Assembly: GCA_963782465.1 (NCBI GenBank)
Contig: CAWAJR010000003.1
Location: forward strand, 310,001 to 374,000
Source of the DNA: JAODBJ01 sp963782465
GTDB lineage: Bacteria > Actinomycetota > Acidimicrobiia > IMCC26256 > PALSA-610
DNA length: 64,000 nt
Direction of reading: 5' to 3'
Below are positions 18,828 through 27,609 of the stretch, one piece after another. Position 1 is the first letter of the stretch. Each line of letters opens with the position of its first letter. Made by a program: the position numbers and the translations under genes. The notes under the pieces were generated by a model. The model was not told the origin of the DNA. It made no database searches and saw only the letters and a list, made by a program, of their open reading frames with translations.

Positions 18828-20642
18828 GTGACAACAACTCTGGCTTCAAAAGGATCACGCATCTTCGCCGCATTGGTGACGGCAACGATGCTCGGCGCGA
18901 TGACGGTCGTTGCCGCGCCGCCCGTCACGGCTCACCCGCGTGCGCGCACCTACATCGTCCGCGCGCGGCCCGGGCAGATCGGTACCGCCTCGGCGCGCCT
19001 GCGCGACCTCGGCGTGCACGTCAGCCACGAATTGCGCAGCATCGACGAAGCCGTCGTACGCATGTCGCCCGGCACCGTCGCTCGGGCGGCTCGGCTCGCA
19101 ACGGTCGCGAGCATCACCGCCGATGCCGCGGTGAGGCTCGCAAGCGACAACTGGGACGGTGGCGGCAATACCGGCGACACCGGCAACAGCGGCGACACCG
19201 CGTACGACCCGACCGCGGACCCGAACTCGATGTACACCATCGCCGGCGAGATCGGCGCGCGCGACGCCTGGCAGTCGACGACCGGCCACGGCGTCGACGT
19301 CGCGTTGCTCGATTCGGGGGTCGCCCCCGTCGCCGGGCTCGATGCGCCGGGCAAGGTCGTGTACGGGCCCGATCTCAGTTTCGAGTCGCAGAACGCCAAC
19401 CTGCGCAACCTCGACACGTACGGTCACGGGACCCACATGGCGGGCATCATCGCCGGGCACGACGCCGGCGCGGACCCCCGCAACCTCGATCCAACTTCGT
19501 TCCTCGGCATCGCACCCGACGCGCGGATCGTGAGCGTGAAACTGGCCGACGCGTACGGCGCCACCGACGTCTCCCAGGTGATCGCCGGGATCGACTGGGT
19601 GGTGCAGCACGCGCACGACAACGGGTTCAACATCCGGGTGATCAACCTGTCGTTCGGTACGCCGTCGTTGCAGCCGGCGGCGGTCGACCCGCTGTCGTAC
19701 GCGGCCGAAGCCGCCTGGCACCACGGCATCGTCGTCGTCGTCTCGGCCGGCAACAGCGGCACCCGCGCCGGCCGGTTGTCGGACCCCGCGATCGATCCCT
19801 GGGTGATCGCGGTCGGTGCCGACGACGCGAACGGGACGCGCGCGACCTGGGACGACTCGATCCCGAGCTATTCGAGCCGGGGCGACGGCACCCGCAACCC
19901 GGACCTCGTCGCTCCGGGCGCGCACGTGCAGAGCCTCCGGGCGCCCGGTTCCAACATCGACGACCTCTACGGCGCCGGTCCCGGTTCGATCACCGATCGG
20001 TTCCTGCGCGGCAGCGGCACCTCACAGGCGGCGGCGGTGGTGTCGGGCTCGGTCGCGCTCTTGCTGCAACAACGCCCCGACCTCACCCCCGACCAGGTGA
20101 AGGCGCTCCTGACCCACGACGCGCACCCGCTGGCCGGGACGCCGGAGACCGCGCAGGGCGCCGGTTTGGTGAACCTGCGCCGCGCGCTCGACGACGACGT
20201 ACCCGACACCCTGCAATCTGATTCGCTCGCGCCTTCCACCGGCACCGGATCGCTCGAAGGCGCTCGCGGTGGGCAGAACCTGGAGCGCGACGGCGTCGCG
20301 CTGACCGGCGAAACCGACATCTTCGGCGCGCCGTTCGACAGCACGGCCCACGCGACCGCCGAGGACGCGGCGACGAGCTGGCACGGCGGGACCTGGAACG
20401 GCCGGCGCTGGGCGGGGGACAGCTGGACGGGCGACACCTGGACGACGACGAGCTGGCAGACCGCGACGTGGGACACGCACACGTGGGCCGGGACCGCGTG
20501 GACGAGCGGCCAGTGGGACGACGCGAGCTGGACCGGGCGCCGCTGGGCGGACGCCACCTGGGCGGGCCGCCGCTGGGCCGGCTCGCAGTGGTCGATGTCG
20601 AACTTCGATGGTGGGAACTGGTCTGTATCGCAATGGAACTGA
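18828..20642 (+). CDS. Secreted subtilase (S8) with C-terminal Trp-pentapeptide array, copy B
   Basis: 604 residues from a GTG at 18828 with GGGGGAG seven bases before it. Signal peptide (IFAALVTATMLGAMTVVAA), I9-like propeptide, a short Gly/Asn/Thr-rich spacer with repeated NTGDTGNSGDT, then the S8 domain with Asp in LLDSGV, His in GHGTHMA and Ser in GSGTSQA. The linker GTGSLEGARG…LTGETDIFG matches that of copy A. From residue 518 to the end there are seventeen five-residue units led by Trp (one Phe) plus a final Trp. It is a tandem duplicate of copy A and in the same operon. The GGDEF-EAL gene starts just after its stop (ATG at 20649 or 20673). Confidence 0.9.
   Translation: MTTTLASKGSRIFAALVTATMLGAMTVVAAPPVTAHPRARTYIVRARPGQIGTASARLRDLGVHVSHELRSIDEAVVRMSPGTVARAARLATVASITADAAVRLASDNWDGGGNTGDTGNSGDTAYDPTADPNSMYTIAGEIGARDAWQSTTGHGVDVALLDSGVAPVAGLDAPGKVVYGPDLSFESQNANLRNLDTYGHGTHMAGIIAGHDAGADPRNLDPTSFLGIAPDARIVSVKLADAYGATDVSQVIAGIDWVVQHAHDNGFNIRVINLSFGTPSLQPAAVDPLSYAAEAAWHHGIVVVVSAGNSGTRAGRLSDPAIDPWVIAVGADDANGTRATWDDSIPSYSSRGDGTRNPDLVAPGAHVQSLRAPGSNIDDLYGAGPGSITDRFLRGSGTSQAAAVVSGSVALLLQQRPDLTPDQVKALLTHDAHPLAGTPETAQGAGLVNLRRALDDDVPDTLQSDSLAPSTGTGSLEGARGGQNLERDGVALTGETDIFGAPFDSTAHATAEDAATSWHGGTWNGRRWAGDSWTGDTWTTTSWQTATWDTHTWAGTAWTSGQWDDASWTGRRWADATWAGRRWAGSQWSMSNFDGGNWSVSQWN
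20379..20639 (+). repeat. 15-base periodic repeat coding Trp pentads (copy B)
   Basis: Seventeen consecutive five-residue units and a last Trp, e.g. WHGGT, WNGRR, WAGDS, WTGDT, WAGTA, WTGRR, WAGRR, with a single Trp-to-Phe change (FDGGN). The spacing has no insertions. The units W-A/T-G-R-R also occur in copy A, so the arrays share ancestry. Confidence 0.9.
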
Positions 20643-20672
20643 GCCGCAATGCCCGGCCGCGAGGCAACTGAG

Positions 20673-23198
20673 ATGGAGACGAACCGGACGCACGGGGGCC
20701 GCCAAGGCCCGGTGATGATCGTCATCGTCGGGATCCTCGTTGCCGTCGCGATCGCGTGGCCGGCCTGGCTCTACCCGCTGCCCGTCGCTTCCGACCGTCT
20801 GTCGTTCCCGCTCTGGCTGCTCGCGGCGATGTTCGCGATCGCGGAACTCTTCGTCCTGCACGTGCAGGTGCGGCGCGAGGCACAAACCGTGTCGTTGAGC
20901 GAGATCCCGCTCGTCCTCGCCTTGTTCTACGCGAGCCCGCAAACAATGCTCGTCGCGCGTTTGGTCGGGCTCGTCGTCATCGTGTTCCACCGCCGGCACC
21001 GCAACACACTGAAACTCGCTTTCAACGCGGCGATGTTCACCGCCGACACGATGATCGCGATCGCGGTGTTCCACGCCGTCCTCGGCCACGGCGACGTGCT
21101 CGGCCCGCGCGGTTGGGGCGCGGCGTTCGCCGCCGCGGCGGCCTTCGGCTTCTTCGACGGCGCGTTGCTGACCTTCGTGATCGGTTCCTTCGAAGCCCGG
21201 CTGAACGTGCTCGAGATCCTGCGGGAAGCGTTCTCGAGCGCGGCCATGTCGACGGCCGTCGCCGCGCTCGGGCTGATCGCGGTGACGTCGCTGGCGCAAG
21301 ACGCGCGTATCGCGTGGCTCCTCGCGGCGGCCGGCATCGTGCTCGTGATGGCGTTCCGCACCTACGCCCGGCTCAACGAACGGCACCTGAGCCTCGAACG
21401 GCTCTACAAGTTCAGCCAGGTCGTGACCACGACGCCCGACGTCGACGACGTGCTCCGCCATGTGCTGGAGCAGGCCCGCGAACTGCTGCACGCCGAACAT
21501 GCCGCCGCGACGTTCGTGTCGGCCGACGGTTCGCCGGGCATGCGGGTCGTGCTCAGCCCGAACGGGCGCCTCGTGCACTCCTCCGACACGACCGGCCACG
21601 ACGAACTCGAGCGCCGCGTGTTCCACGGCGAGCACGCCCTGGTCTCACGCGACAGCAAAGACCCGATCGCGCGCGCGTACCTCGAGCGCCGCGGGTACCG
21701 CGAAGCCATCGTCATGCCGTTGCACGGTGAGAACAGCGTCGTCGGCACGTTGACCGTCGCCGACCGTATGGGAGCGGTCCGCACGTTCGACATTGCCGAC
21801 GCCCGACTGCTCGAAACGGTCGCGAACCATGCCGGGGTCGCGCTGCAAAAGGGCCGTCTGATCGACCAGCTGCGCCACGAAGCGTTACACGACGCGCTGA
21901 CCGGCCTCCCGAACCGCGTCTTCCTCCGCCACCGCCTGCGCGAGGCACTGCAGCGCCAGGCCGACGGCGAGAGCATCGGGGTCGCGGCGATGATCATGGA
22001 CCTCAACCGGTTCAAGGAGGTCAACGACACGCTCGGCCACCAACAGGGCGACGACCTCCTCGTCGACGTGTCGAGACGTCTCGTCGCCGCGCTGCAGCCC
22101 GGCGCGACCGTCGCCCGTCTCGGCGGCGACGAATTCGCAGTGTTGTTGCCCGACGCGTTCGATCCCGACGACGTCGTCAAGGTCGGTCGCACGCTTCTCG
22201 GCGCGCTCGAGCGGCCGTTCGTCCTCGACAAGATCGCCATCGACGTCGGCGCCTCGATCGGTATCGCGCTCGCGCCCGAGCACGCCGCCGACTCGTCGGA
22301 GCTGCTCAAGTGCGCCGACCTCGCGATGTACGCGGCGAAGTCGAGCGGTGTCGGCTTGTGCGTCTACGACGACGGCCTCGATCACAGCAGCCCGGAGGAC
22401 CTCGCGCTGCTCGGCGAGTTGCGGCAGGCCATCACCCGCGGCGAACTCACCGTGCACGTGCAACCGAAGGCCGAGCTGCGCACCGGGAACGTGTCGTCGG
22501 TGGAGGCGCTGGTGCGGTGGGAGCACCCGTACCGCGGGATGCTCCCGCCGGACGCGTTCGTCCCCGCCGCCGAACGCAGCGACCTGATCCGGCCGTTGAC
22601 CCTGTCGGTCCTGTCGATGGGCATCGCGGCGTGTGCGGCGTGGCGCACCGCGGGTCACGACATCGGCATCGCGGTGAACGTCTCGGCCCGCTCGTTGCTC
22701 GACCCGACGTTGCCCGACGACATCGCCCGGCTCCTCGACAACCACGGTGTGCCGCCTCGGCTCCTCACGATCGAGTTGACCGAGAGCAGCGTTATGACCG
22801 ACCCGGTGCGCACGATCGAGTTGCTGACCCGGTTGCACGACATGGGCGTGCGGCTCTCGGTCGACGACTTCGGCACCGGGTACTCGTCGTTGTCGTACTT
22901 GAAACGCCTCCCCGTCGACGAGGTGAAGATCGACCGCGGTTTCGTATCCGACATGCAACACAATGCCGACGATTCGATGATCGTCCGTTCGATCATCGAC
23001 CTCGGCGCAAACCTGTCGCTGTCGGTCGTGGCCGAAGGGGTCGAGGATGTCGCGACGTGGCATGCGCTCGGCCGGTTCGGCTGCGAGTACGCGCAGGGCT
23101 TCCACCTCAGCCGACCCTTACCGCTCGAAGTGTTCCTGCCGTGGCTCGCGCGCTACGAGGGCGAACGCACCGCGTTCGTCGCACCCCGCACCGCCTGA
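20673..23198 (+). CDS. Membrane GAF-GGDEF-EAL cyclic-di-GMP protein
   Basis: 841 residues from the ATG at 20673, chosen because GAGG lies eight bases before it; an ATG at 20649 would add eight residues. The N-terminal ~240 residues hold about six to seven helices of a MASE-like sensor. A GAF domain follows (~250-390), then GGDEF with an intact GGDEF signature (RLGGDEFAVLL near 483) and EAL with E-A-L (VEALVRW near 609), DDFGTGYSS near 730 and the EGVED Glu. Both cyclase and phosphodiesterase motifs look intact. The RxxD inhibitory site before GGDEF is absent (GATV there). Position directly after two secreted subtilases suggests that it senses or controls the same envelope process. That link is inference. 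Confidence 0.92.
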   Translation: METNRTHGGRQGPVMIVIVGILVAVAIAWPAWLYPLPVASDRLSFPLWLLAAMFAIAELFVLHVQVRREAQTVSLSEIPLVLALFYASPQTMLVARLVGLVVIVFHRRHRNTLKLAFNAAMFTADTMIAIAVFHAVLGHGDVLGPRGWGAAFAAAAAFGFFDGALLTFVIGSFEARLNVLEILREAFSSAAMSTAVAALGLIAVTSLAQDARIAWLLAAAGIVLVMAFRTYARLNERHLSLERLYKFSQVVTTTPDVDDVLRHVLEQARELLHAEHAAATFVSADGSPGMRVVLSPNGRLVHSSDTTGHDELERRVFHGEHALVSRDSKDPIARAYLERRGYREAIVMPLHGENSVVGTLTVADRMGAVRTFDIADARLLETVANHAGVALQKGRLIDQLRHEALHDALTGLPNRVFLRHRLREALQRQADGESIGVAAMIMDLNRFKEVNDTLGHQQGDDLLVDVSRRLVAALQPGATVARLGGDEFAVLLPDAFDPDDVVKVGRTLLGALERPFVLDKIAIDVGASIGIALAPEHAADSSELLKCADLAMYAAKSSGVGLCVYDDGLDHSSPEDLALLGELRQAITRGELTVHVQPKAELRTGNVSSVEALVRWEHPYRGMLPPDAFVPAAERSDLIRPLTLSVLSMGIAACAAWRTAGHDIGIAVNVSARSLLDPTLPDDIARLLDNHGVPPRLLTIELTESSVMTDPVRTIELLTRLHDMGVRLSVDDFGTGYSSLSYLKRLPVDEVKIDRGFVSDMQHNADDSMIVRSIIDLGANLSLSVVAEGVEDVATWHALGRFGCEYAQGFHLSRPLPLEVFLPWLARYEGERTAFVAPRTA

Positions 23199-23234
23199 CA
23201 CCTCAGCGCGCCCAACCTCACAACCCGGCGAACT

Positions 23235-24149
23235 TCAGCCGACGTGGATCGCGAGGGTGATCGCGACGGGAACGACGACCCACGCGACGACGAGCGCGAT
23301 CACCGCGATCGTCGCGAACTGGCGGCTCTGGTCGTGCGGCGGGCGACCCGCCGCGCCGATGGTTTCCCAGAGCGCGGCGAGCGGTTGGTCGAGCGAGATG
23401 CGGGTACGCCGGCGCGCGATACCGGCGGCCTGCAAGATGCACCAGAACGCGCTCAGCGCGAGCGCGACGAAGACCGCGGCCACCGCGAGCAGGATGAACC
23501 GGCTGTGCGCGGCCGAGACCAGCACGCCCTGCAGCAGTGAGCCCACGCCGGACAGTGCGGCCCCGCCGAGGAGGTACGTCGGGAGGCCGAGCGCCTTCTT
23601 CTGGTACCCGGGCGCGAGCCGCTCCACCTGGAACCGCGCGAGGCGCAGCATGCCGAACTCGGATGTGCCCTTCGCACTGTTGGCTTCGCGGCGGGCGTAG
23701 AGCTGGCCGATCTGCTGGATCACCGTCGTCTGGTAGTCGCGCACGATCACCCGGATCAGCAACTGGACGACGAACGACGCGGCCGGTTCGAGCGGACCGG
23801 CGCGAAGGTTCGAGGGTGGGCGCGCCGCGTTGCGGTCGAACACCTCGAGCGCGCGCATCGCGGTGCGATGCGCCTCCTCGAACCGGTCGGGATAGCGCAA
23901 CGGGGCGCGTACCGAGAGCTGGTCGAGCATCTCCGACTCGACCTTGCCCTTGGCCCCGAATTGCTCGAGGATCGCGTTCGCGTGCTGTTCGTCGTCGGCG
24001 CGGAACAGTTTGAGGGTGTCGAGCCGGTCGGTCAGCTCGTCGAGCAGCAGATGCTCGGTCTTCGTGACCTCGCCCGGTCCGGCCGGTCCGGCCGGCTCGC
24101 CGGGCCTCGCGTGCCGGCGGTGCTCGCTCGGTTGGTCGGCGTCCGGCAC
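23235..24149 (-). CDS. Conserved hypothetical membrane protein
   Basis: 304 residues from a GTG at 24149. The N-terminal two thirds are soluble, helical and charged (TEHLLLDELTDRLDTLKLFRADDEQHANAILEQ). Two strong C-terminal helices (RFILLAVAAVFVALALSAF and TIAVIALVVAWVVVPVAI) anchor it, and a weaker one (LPTYLLGGAALSGVGSLL) precedes them. No family is recognised. It is convergent with the GGDEF-EAL gene (36 bases) and downstream of the acyltransferase on the same strand, 73 bases from its stop, so a shared transcript is possible. Confidence 0.65.
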   Translation of the reverse strand: MPDADQPSEHRRHARPGEPAGPAGPGEVTKTEHLLLDELTDRLDTLKLFRADDEQHANAILEQFGAKGKVESEMLDQLSVRAPLRYPDRFEEAHRTAMRALEVFDRNAARPPSNLRAGPLEPAASFVVQLLIRVIVRDYQTTVIQQIGQLYARREANSAKGTSEFGMLRLARFQVERLAPGYQKKALGLPTYLLGGAALSGVGSLLQGVLVSAAHSRFILLAVAAVFVALALSAFWCILQAAGIARRRTRISLDQPLAALWETIGAAGRPPHDQSRQFATIAVIALVVAWVVVPVAITLAIHVG

Positions 24150-24222
24150 GGCGCGAACGGTAGTGGCGACCCGCGCGACGGGGGAGGACCGTCGCAACCG
24201 ATCGCCGGCGCCGGCCGGCCGG

Positions 24223-26196
24223 TCAGTGCAGCGCGATCGCGTTCCGAACGAAGTCGGCGTAGGCCTGCTGGCCGAGGTCGGTGAGATGGATGCCGTCGCC
24301 GACGAACCAATCGGCGTGCGGCCCCGCATAGCCGTGCCAGTCGATGACCTTCACGTTCTTCCATCGCTCCGAACCCGCGACCAGGCGCGCGTTCACGAGC
24401 CCTTCCCACGTTCGTGGCTCACGAGCAGTGATGAACACGACGTGGCGCTTGCGGCCGAGGATGCCCATCAGTTGGTCGAACTGCGCGTCGCTGAACGCAC
24501 CGTTCGTACCCAGGTGCAGCACGACGGTTTGCGGGATCGCGTTGTACCGCGCGTACCCCTGCAGGACCGCGGTCGCGTCCCAGAACTGCCGGCTCACCAC
24601 CGCGTCGACCTCGATCCCGGGGATGTCGCGCTGAAGCGCGCTGCGCGCGCCGAGCATCACCGAGTCGCCGATTGCGAGCACCGGTGACGGCAGCCTGATC
24701 GTCGCGCCCGTCGCGGGTGGCGACTGCGGCCCCGAGCCCTTCTTGGTGCGGGGCTTGACCGTCGCCTTCGTCGTGCCCGAGGTCTTGGAGTTCCGCAGGT
24801 TCTTCAGCGCTTGCGGGTTCGCCTGGTTGGCGGCGACGTGCCGTGACGCGGCGCTCGTCAGGCCGGGGATGGTCTCGGTCTGCGGCCGCGCCGCGGCGAG
24901 CCCGGCACCGAGAAGCAGCGCGACGAGCGCGACCGGTAACGCGATCGCGGTCGCCCGGGCCACGACGGAACGTCGCGGTTCGCTGGTGCGGCGCGCTTGC
25001 GCGATCCAGCGCCCGAGGACGCCTTGACGGATCGGTGTCTCGATGTACCGGTACGAGAGGTCGGCGGCACCGAACGAGAGGACGAGTCGCAACACCAGCA
25101 CCGGCCAACCGGTGAGCTGGAAGAAGTGGCCGAAGTCGCCTCCGGCACTCGTGCCGCCCGGCCGGGTGATCGCGAAGATCGGGTAGTGCCACAAGTAGAG
25201 GCTGTACGAGCGCACGCCGATCCACCGCAACGGTTTGCAGCCGAGCACCGGGCCGAGATCGGAGACCGGGTGCACGGCGGCCGCGATCACGAGCAGGGTG
25301 GCGAGATCGACGAGCAGGAAGCCGCCGTGGAACACGCCCGGGGTATGCGCGCCCGGCTCGAACGTGAAGTCGTGAAACGCGATGAGGAGCACGACCAAGC
25401 CGACCAGGCCGGCGACGTTGAGCGCCGCGCGTGCGCCGCGCCCCGTCGCGCCGCGAATCCGGTACGGCGCGAACGCAAAGGCCATCACCGAGCCGAGCAG
25501 CAGGCCCGACAACCGCGTATCGGTGCCGTAGTACGCGCGGTTCGGGCTCCCGCTGGCGAGCAGTGCCATCCAGAACGTCGAAAATACGGCCACACCCAGC
25601 ATGACGATGACCAGCCGGCGCCGGCCGAGGGCGCGCAGGCCGACCAGGAGGAGCGGCGGCCACAGCAGGTAGAACTGCTCTTCGATCGCGAGCGACCACA
25701 GGTGCTTCAGCAGGTCGGGCCGGCCGATGTCCTGGAAATAGGAGCGGTGGGCGATGATCTGCCACCAGTTGCTCGTGTAGGTGACCGCGGCGATGACGTC
25801 GCCTTTCAGCTTCCCGATCGCGTCGGGCAGGAACAGCAACGAGAAGGCGACGACCACCGCGAGGAGGAGGCCGAGGGCGGGCAGCAACCGGCGGGCGCGG
25901 CGGAACCAGAACCGGCGCAGCGAGACGACCCCGTTCTCGCGCCGCTCCGCGAGCAGGAGCGAGGTGATCAGGTACCCGCTGACGACGAAGAACACCTCGA
26001 CGCCGAGAAACCCGCCGGGCGCCGCACCCAGGGAATGCCCACCGATCGCGGAGTTGTGGTACACGAGCACCGCGAGCACCGAGAGCGCGCGCAACCCGTC
26101 GAGGCCCGGCAGGTAGCGCAACGCGACCCCAGGCGGGACGCCGGACGGCTCCCCCCCACGGGACGCCGGCGCGTTCGATCCCGGTGGTTTCGCCAC
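24223..26196 (-). CDS. OafA-type acyltransferase with C-terminal SGNH domain
   Basis: 657 residues from a GTG at 26196. The first ~380 residues are an acyltransferase-3 membrane domain (LDGLRALSVLAVLVYH with its catalytic-type His, GGFLGVEVFFVVSGYLIT, HLWSLAIEEQFYLLWP). A further helix and a Thr/Lys-rich linker lead to an SGNH hydrolase domain with GDSVMLG, the Asn block HLGTNG and the final Asp-His as DGIHLTD. Such fused proteins move acyl groups from the cytoplasm onto surface polysaccharide or peptidoglycan. The acceptor here is unknown. The start codon lies in a perfect 7-base hairpin (26181-26199), which could affect translation. Confidence 0.9.
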   Translation of the reverse strand: MAKPPGSNAPASRGGEPSGVPPGVALRYLPGLDGLRALSVLAVLVYHNSAIGGHSLGAAPGGFLGVEVFFVVSGYLITSLLLAERRENGVVSLRRFWFRRARRLLPALGLLLAVVVAFSLLFLPDAIGKLKGDVIAAVTYTSNWWQIIAHRSYFQDIGRPDLLKHLWSLAIEEQFYLLWPPLLLVGLRALGRRRLVIVMLGVAVFSTFWMALLASGSPNRAYYGTDTRLSGLLLGSVMAFAFAPYRIRGATGRGARAALNVAGLVGLVVLLIAFHDFTFEPGAHTPGVFHGGFLLVDLATLLVIAAAVHPVSDLGPVLGCKPLRWIGVRSYSLYLWHYPIFAITRPGGTSAGGDFGHFFQLTGWPVLVLRLVLSFGAADLSYRYIETPIRQGVLGRWIAQARRTSEPRRSVVARATAIALPVALVALLLGAGLAAARPQTETIPGLTSAASRHVAANQANPQALKNLRNSKTSGTTKATVKPRTKKGSGPQSPPATGATIRLPSPVLAIGDSVMLGARSALQRDIPGIEVDAVVSRQFWDATAVLQGYARYNAIPQTVVLHLGTNGAFSDAQFDQLMGILGRKRHVVFITAREPRTWEGLVNARLVAGSERWKNVKVIDWHGYAGPHADWFVGDGIHLTDLGQQAYADFVRNAIALH

Positions 26197-26302
26197 CGGC
26201 AGGATGAGGTTCGTCGTGACAAGTTAATTGCGACCGCACCCCCAGGACGCGTTGGGGTGCGCGAACGCACCGCCGGTGGGCGTCACGCCGTACGATCCCC
26301 GG

Positions 26303-27103
26303 GTGGACCATCCGCTCCGGCGCCCGGAACTTCTCGTCTGCAGTTGGCGCGGGCACTACCTGCCCGGAGCAGTGGTCGAGCCGCTCGACACGCGCCACGA
26401 CGGGTTGGCCGTACCGACACGCGACGGGCGCCGGTTCGCGCAATGCCTGCGGTGCGGTGCATGGGTGATCGCACCGGCGCCGAGCAGCGACGCGGCCGTC
26501 GCGATCGAGTCGATCGAAACGGTGGAACGGCCGCGCCGGGGCCGGGAACTGCGCCAGGCGTTGACCATGCGGCTCATCGCCGTCGACCGGGCGGTGCACA
26601 CGGTCGCGTTCGGGGCGGTCGCGATCGCGGCCCTGGCATTGCGGTGGCGGCTGACCGCGATCCGGGGCTGGGCCGACAGCACGATCGCCGCGCTCAACAG
26701 TTCACGCCGCGGGCAGGGCGGTGCGAGTTCGCACGGCCTGCTGGCCGGGCTGCTGACCCGCCTGGCCCAGATCAAACCGCATTCGCTTGCCGTACTGGCG
26801 TTGTTCGCCGGCACCTACGCCGCGGTGTCGGCGTTCGAAGCGGTCGGCCTGTGGCTCGAACGGCGTTGGGCCGAGTACCTCACCGCCTTGGCGACGGTCG
26901 GCTTCCTGCCGCTCGAGGTCCACGAGCTCGTGGCGCGCGTGACGTTCGTACGGGTCGGCGCGATGGTGATCAACCTCGCGATCCTCGTCTACCTCGTCGT
27001 TGCCAAGCACCTGTTCGGTGTCGGTGGCCCGCAACGGCGCGAGCACGACGAACCGATCGCGCCGTTGCCCGAGCTCGCCGATCTCGAGCCCGCGCCGGGC
27101 TGA
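26303..27103 (+). CDS. DUF2127 membrane protein with N-terminal Cys/His cluster
   Basis: 266 residues from a GTG at 26303. The start holds a possible metal site (CSWRGH, then CLRCGAW about 35 residues later). The rest matches the DUF2127 layout: VDRAVHTVAFGAVAI, a loop, then HSLAVLALFAGTYAAVSAFEAVGLW, TVGFLPLEVHELV and a last helix VINLAILVYLVVAKHL, about four membrane helices. Function is not known for the family. It is divergent from the acyltransferase (106 bases between starts) and nearly abuts the convergent thioredoxin gene. Confidence 0.78.
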   Translation: MDHPLRRPELLVCSWRGHYLPGAVVEPLDTRHDGLAVPTRDGRRFAQCLRCGAWVIAPAPSSDAAVAIESIETVERPRRGRELRQALTMRLIAVDRAVHTVAFGAVAIAALALRWRLTAIRGWADSTIAALNSSRRGQGGASSHGLLAGLLTRLAQIKPHSLAVLALFAGTYAAVSAFEAVGLWLERRWAEYLTALATVGFLPLEVHELVARVTFVRVGAMVINLAILVYLVVAKHLFGVGGPQRREHDEPIAPLPELADLEPAPG

Positions 27104-27116
27104 GCCGGCGCCGGCG

Positions 27117-27488
27117 TCAGTTCGCGGTCTGCTTCGACGCCGCGATCTCGGCCCGCACCGCGTCCATGTCGAGGGCGCGTACCTGCTCGATGAGGTTCTC
27201 GAGCGCGGCATCGGGCAACGCGCCGGCCTGCGAGAAGAGCAGCACGCCATCGCGGAACGCCATGAGCGTCGGGATCGACATGATCTGCGCGGCACCCGCG
27301 AGTTCGACCTCGGCCTCGGTGTCGACCTTTCCGAACACGATGTCGGCGTGCCGTTCGGCCGCACCCTCGTAGGTGGGTGCGAACATGCGGCACGGGCCGC
27401 ACCAGGATGCCCACCAGTCGACCAGCACGATGCCGTCCCGTTCGACTGTTGCTGCGAACGTTTCGTTGGTGAGTGCGACGGTGGCCAT
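27117..27488 (-). CDS. Thioredoxin
   Basis: 123 residues from an ATG at 27488 with GAAGGAAG about eight bases before. The active site is WCGPC after DWWAS, and the cis-Pro loop reads SIPTLMAF, so it is a normal thiol-disulfide reductant. A C-terminal extension of ~18 residues (ALDMDAVRAEI…) is slightly longer than in E. coli-type thioredoxin. No reductase gene is adjacent. A CsoR/CstR-like palindrome 46 bases upstream suggests control by metal or persulfide stress. Confidence 0.92.
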   Translation of the reverse strand: MATVALTNETFAATVERDGIVLVDWWASWCGPCRMFAPTYEGAAERHADIVFGKVDTEAEVELAGAAQIMSIPTLMAFRDGVLLFSQAGALPDAALENLIEQVRALDMDAVRAEIAASKQTAN

Positions 27489-27533
27489 GGCGCGAACTTC
27501 CTTCGGGTTCGGGGTGTGCCCCGGTTCCAACGG

Positions 27534-27549
27534 ATACCCTCCAGGGTAT
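27534..27549. promoter_or_regulatory. CsoR/CstR-like palindrome upstream of thioredoxin
   Basis: ATACCCT-CC-AGGGTAT is a perfect inverted repeat with 7-base arms and a 2-base centre. ATACCC…GGGTAT half-sites are typical of CsoR-family repressors, both copper (CsoR) and persulfide (CstR) sensors. It sits upstream of the thioredoxin ATG, which fits redox-sulfur control. No CsoR-like regulator gene is in this window, so assignment rests on the motif alone. Confidence 0.55.
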
Positions 27550-27609
27550 ATTCCGGCCGCCCGGCGCCCGGCGGTTCCCGGGCACCGCCACGCGCGCTCC
27601 GTGGCGTTG

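Noticed and set aside
18540..20639. Trp-coding arrays as CRISPR or satellite DNA.
   Set aside because: The DNA units vary, lie within open frames and have no spacer structure.
24223..26196. Acyltransferase taken as two genes (membrane domain and SGNH domain).
   Set aside because: The frame is continuous and such fusions are normal for the family.
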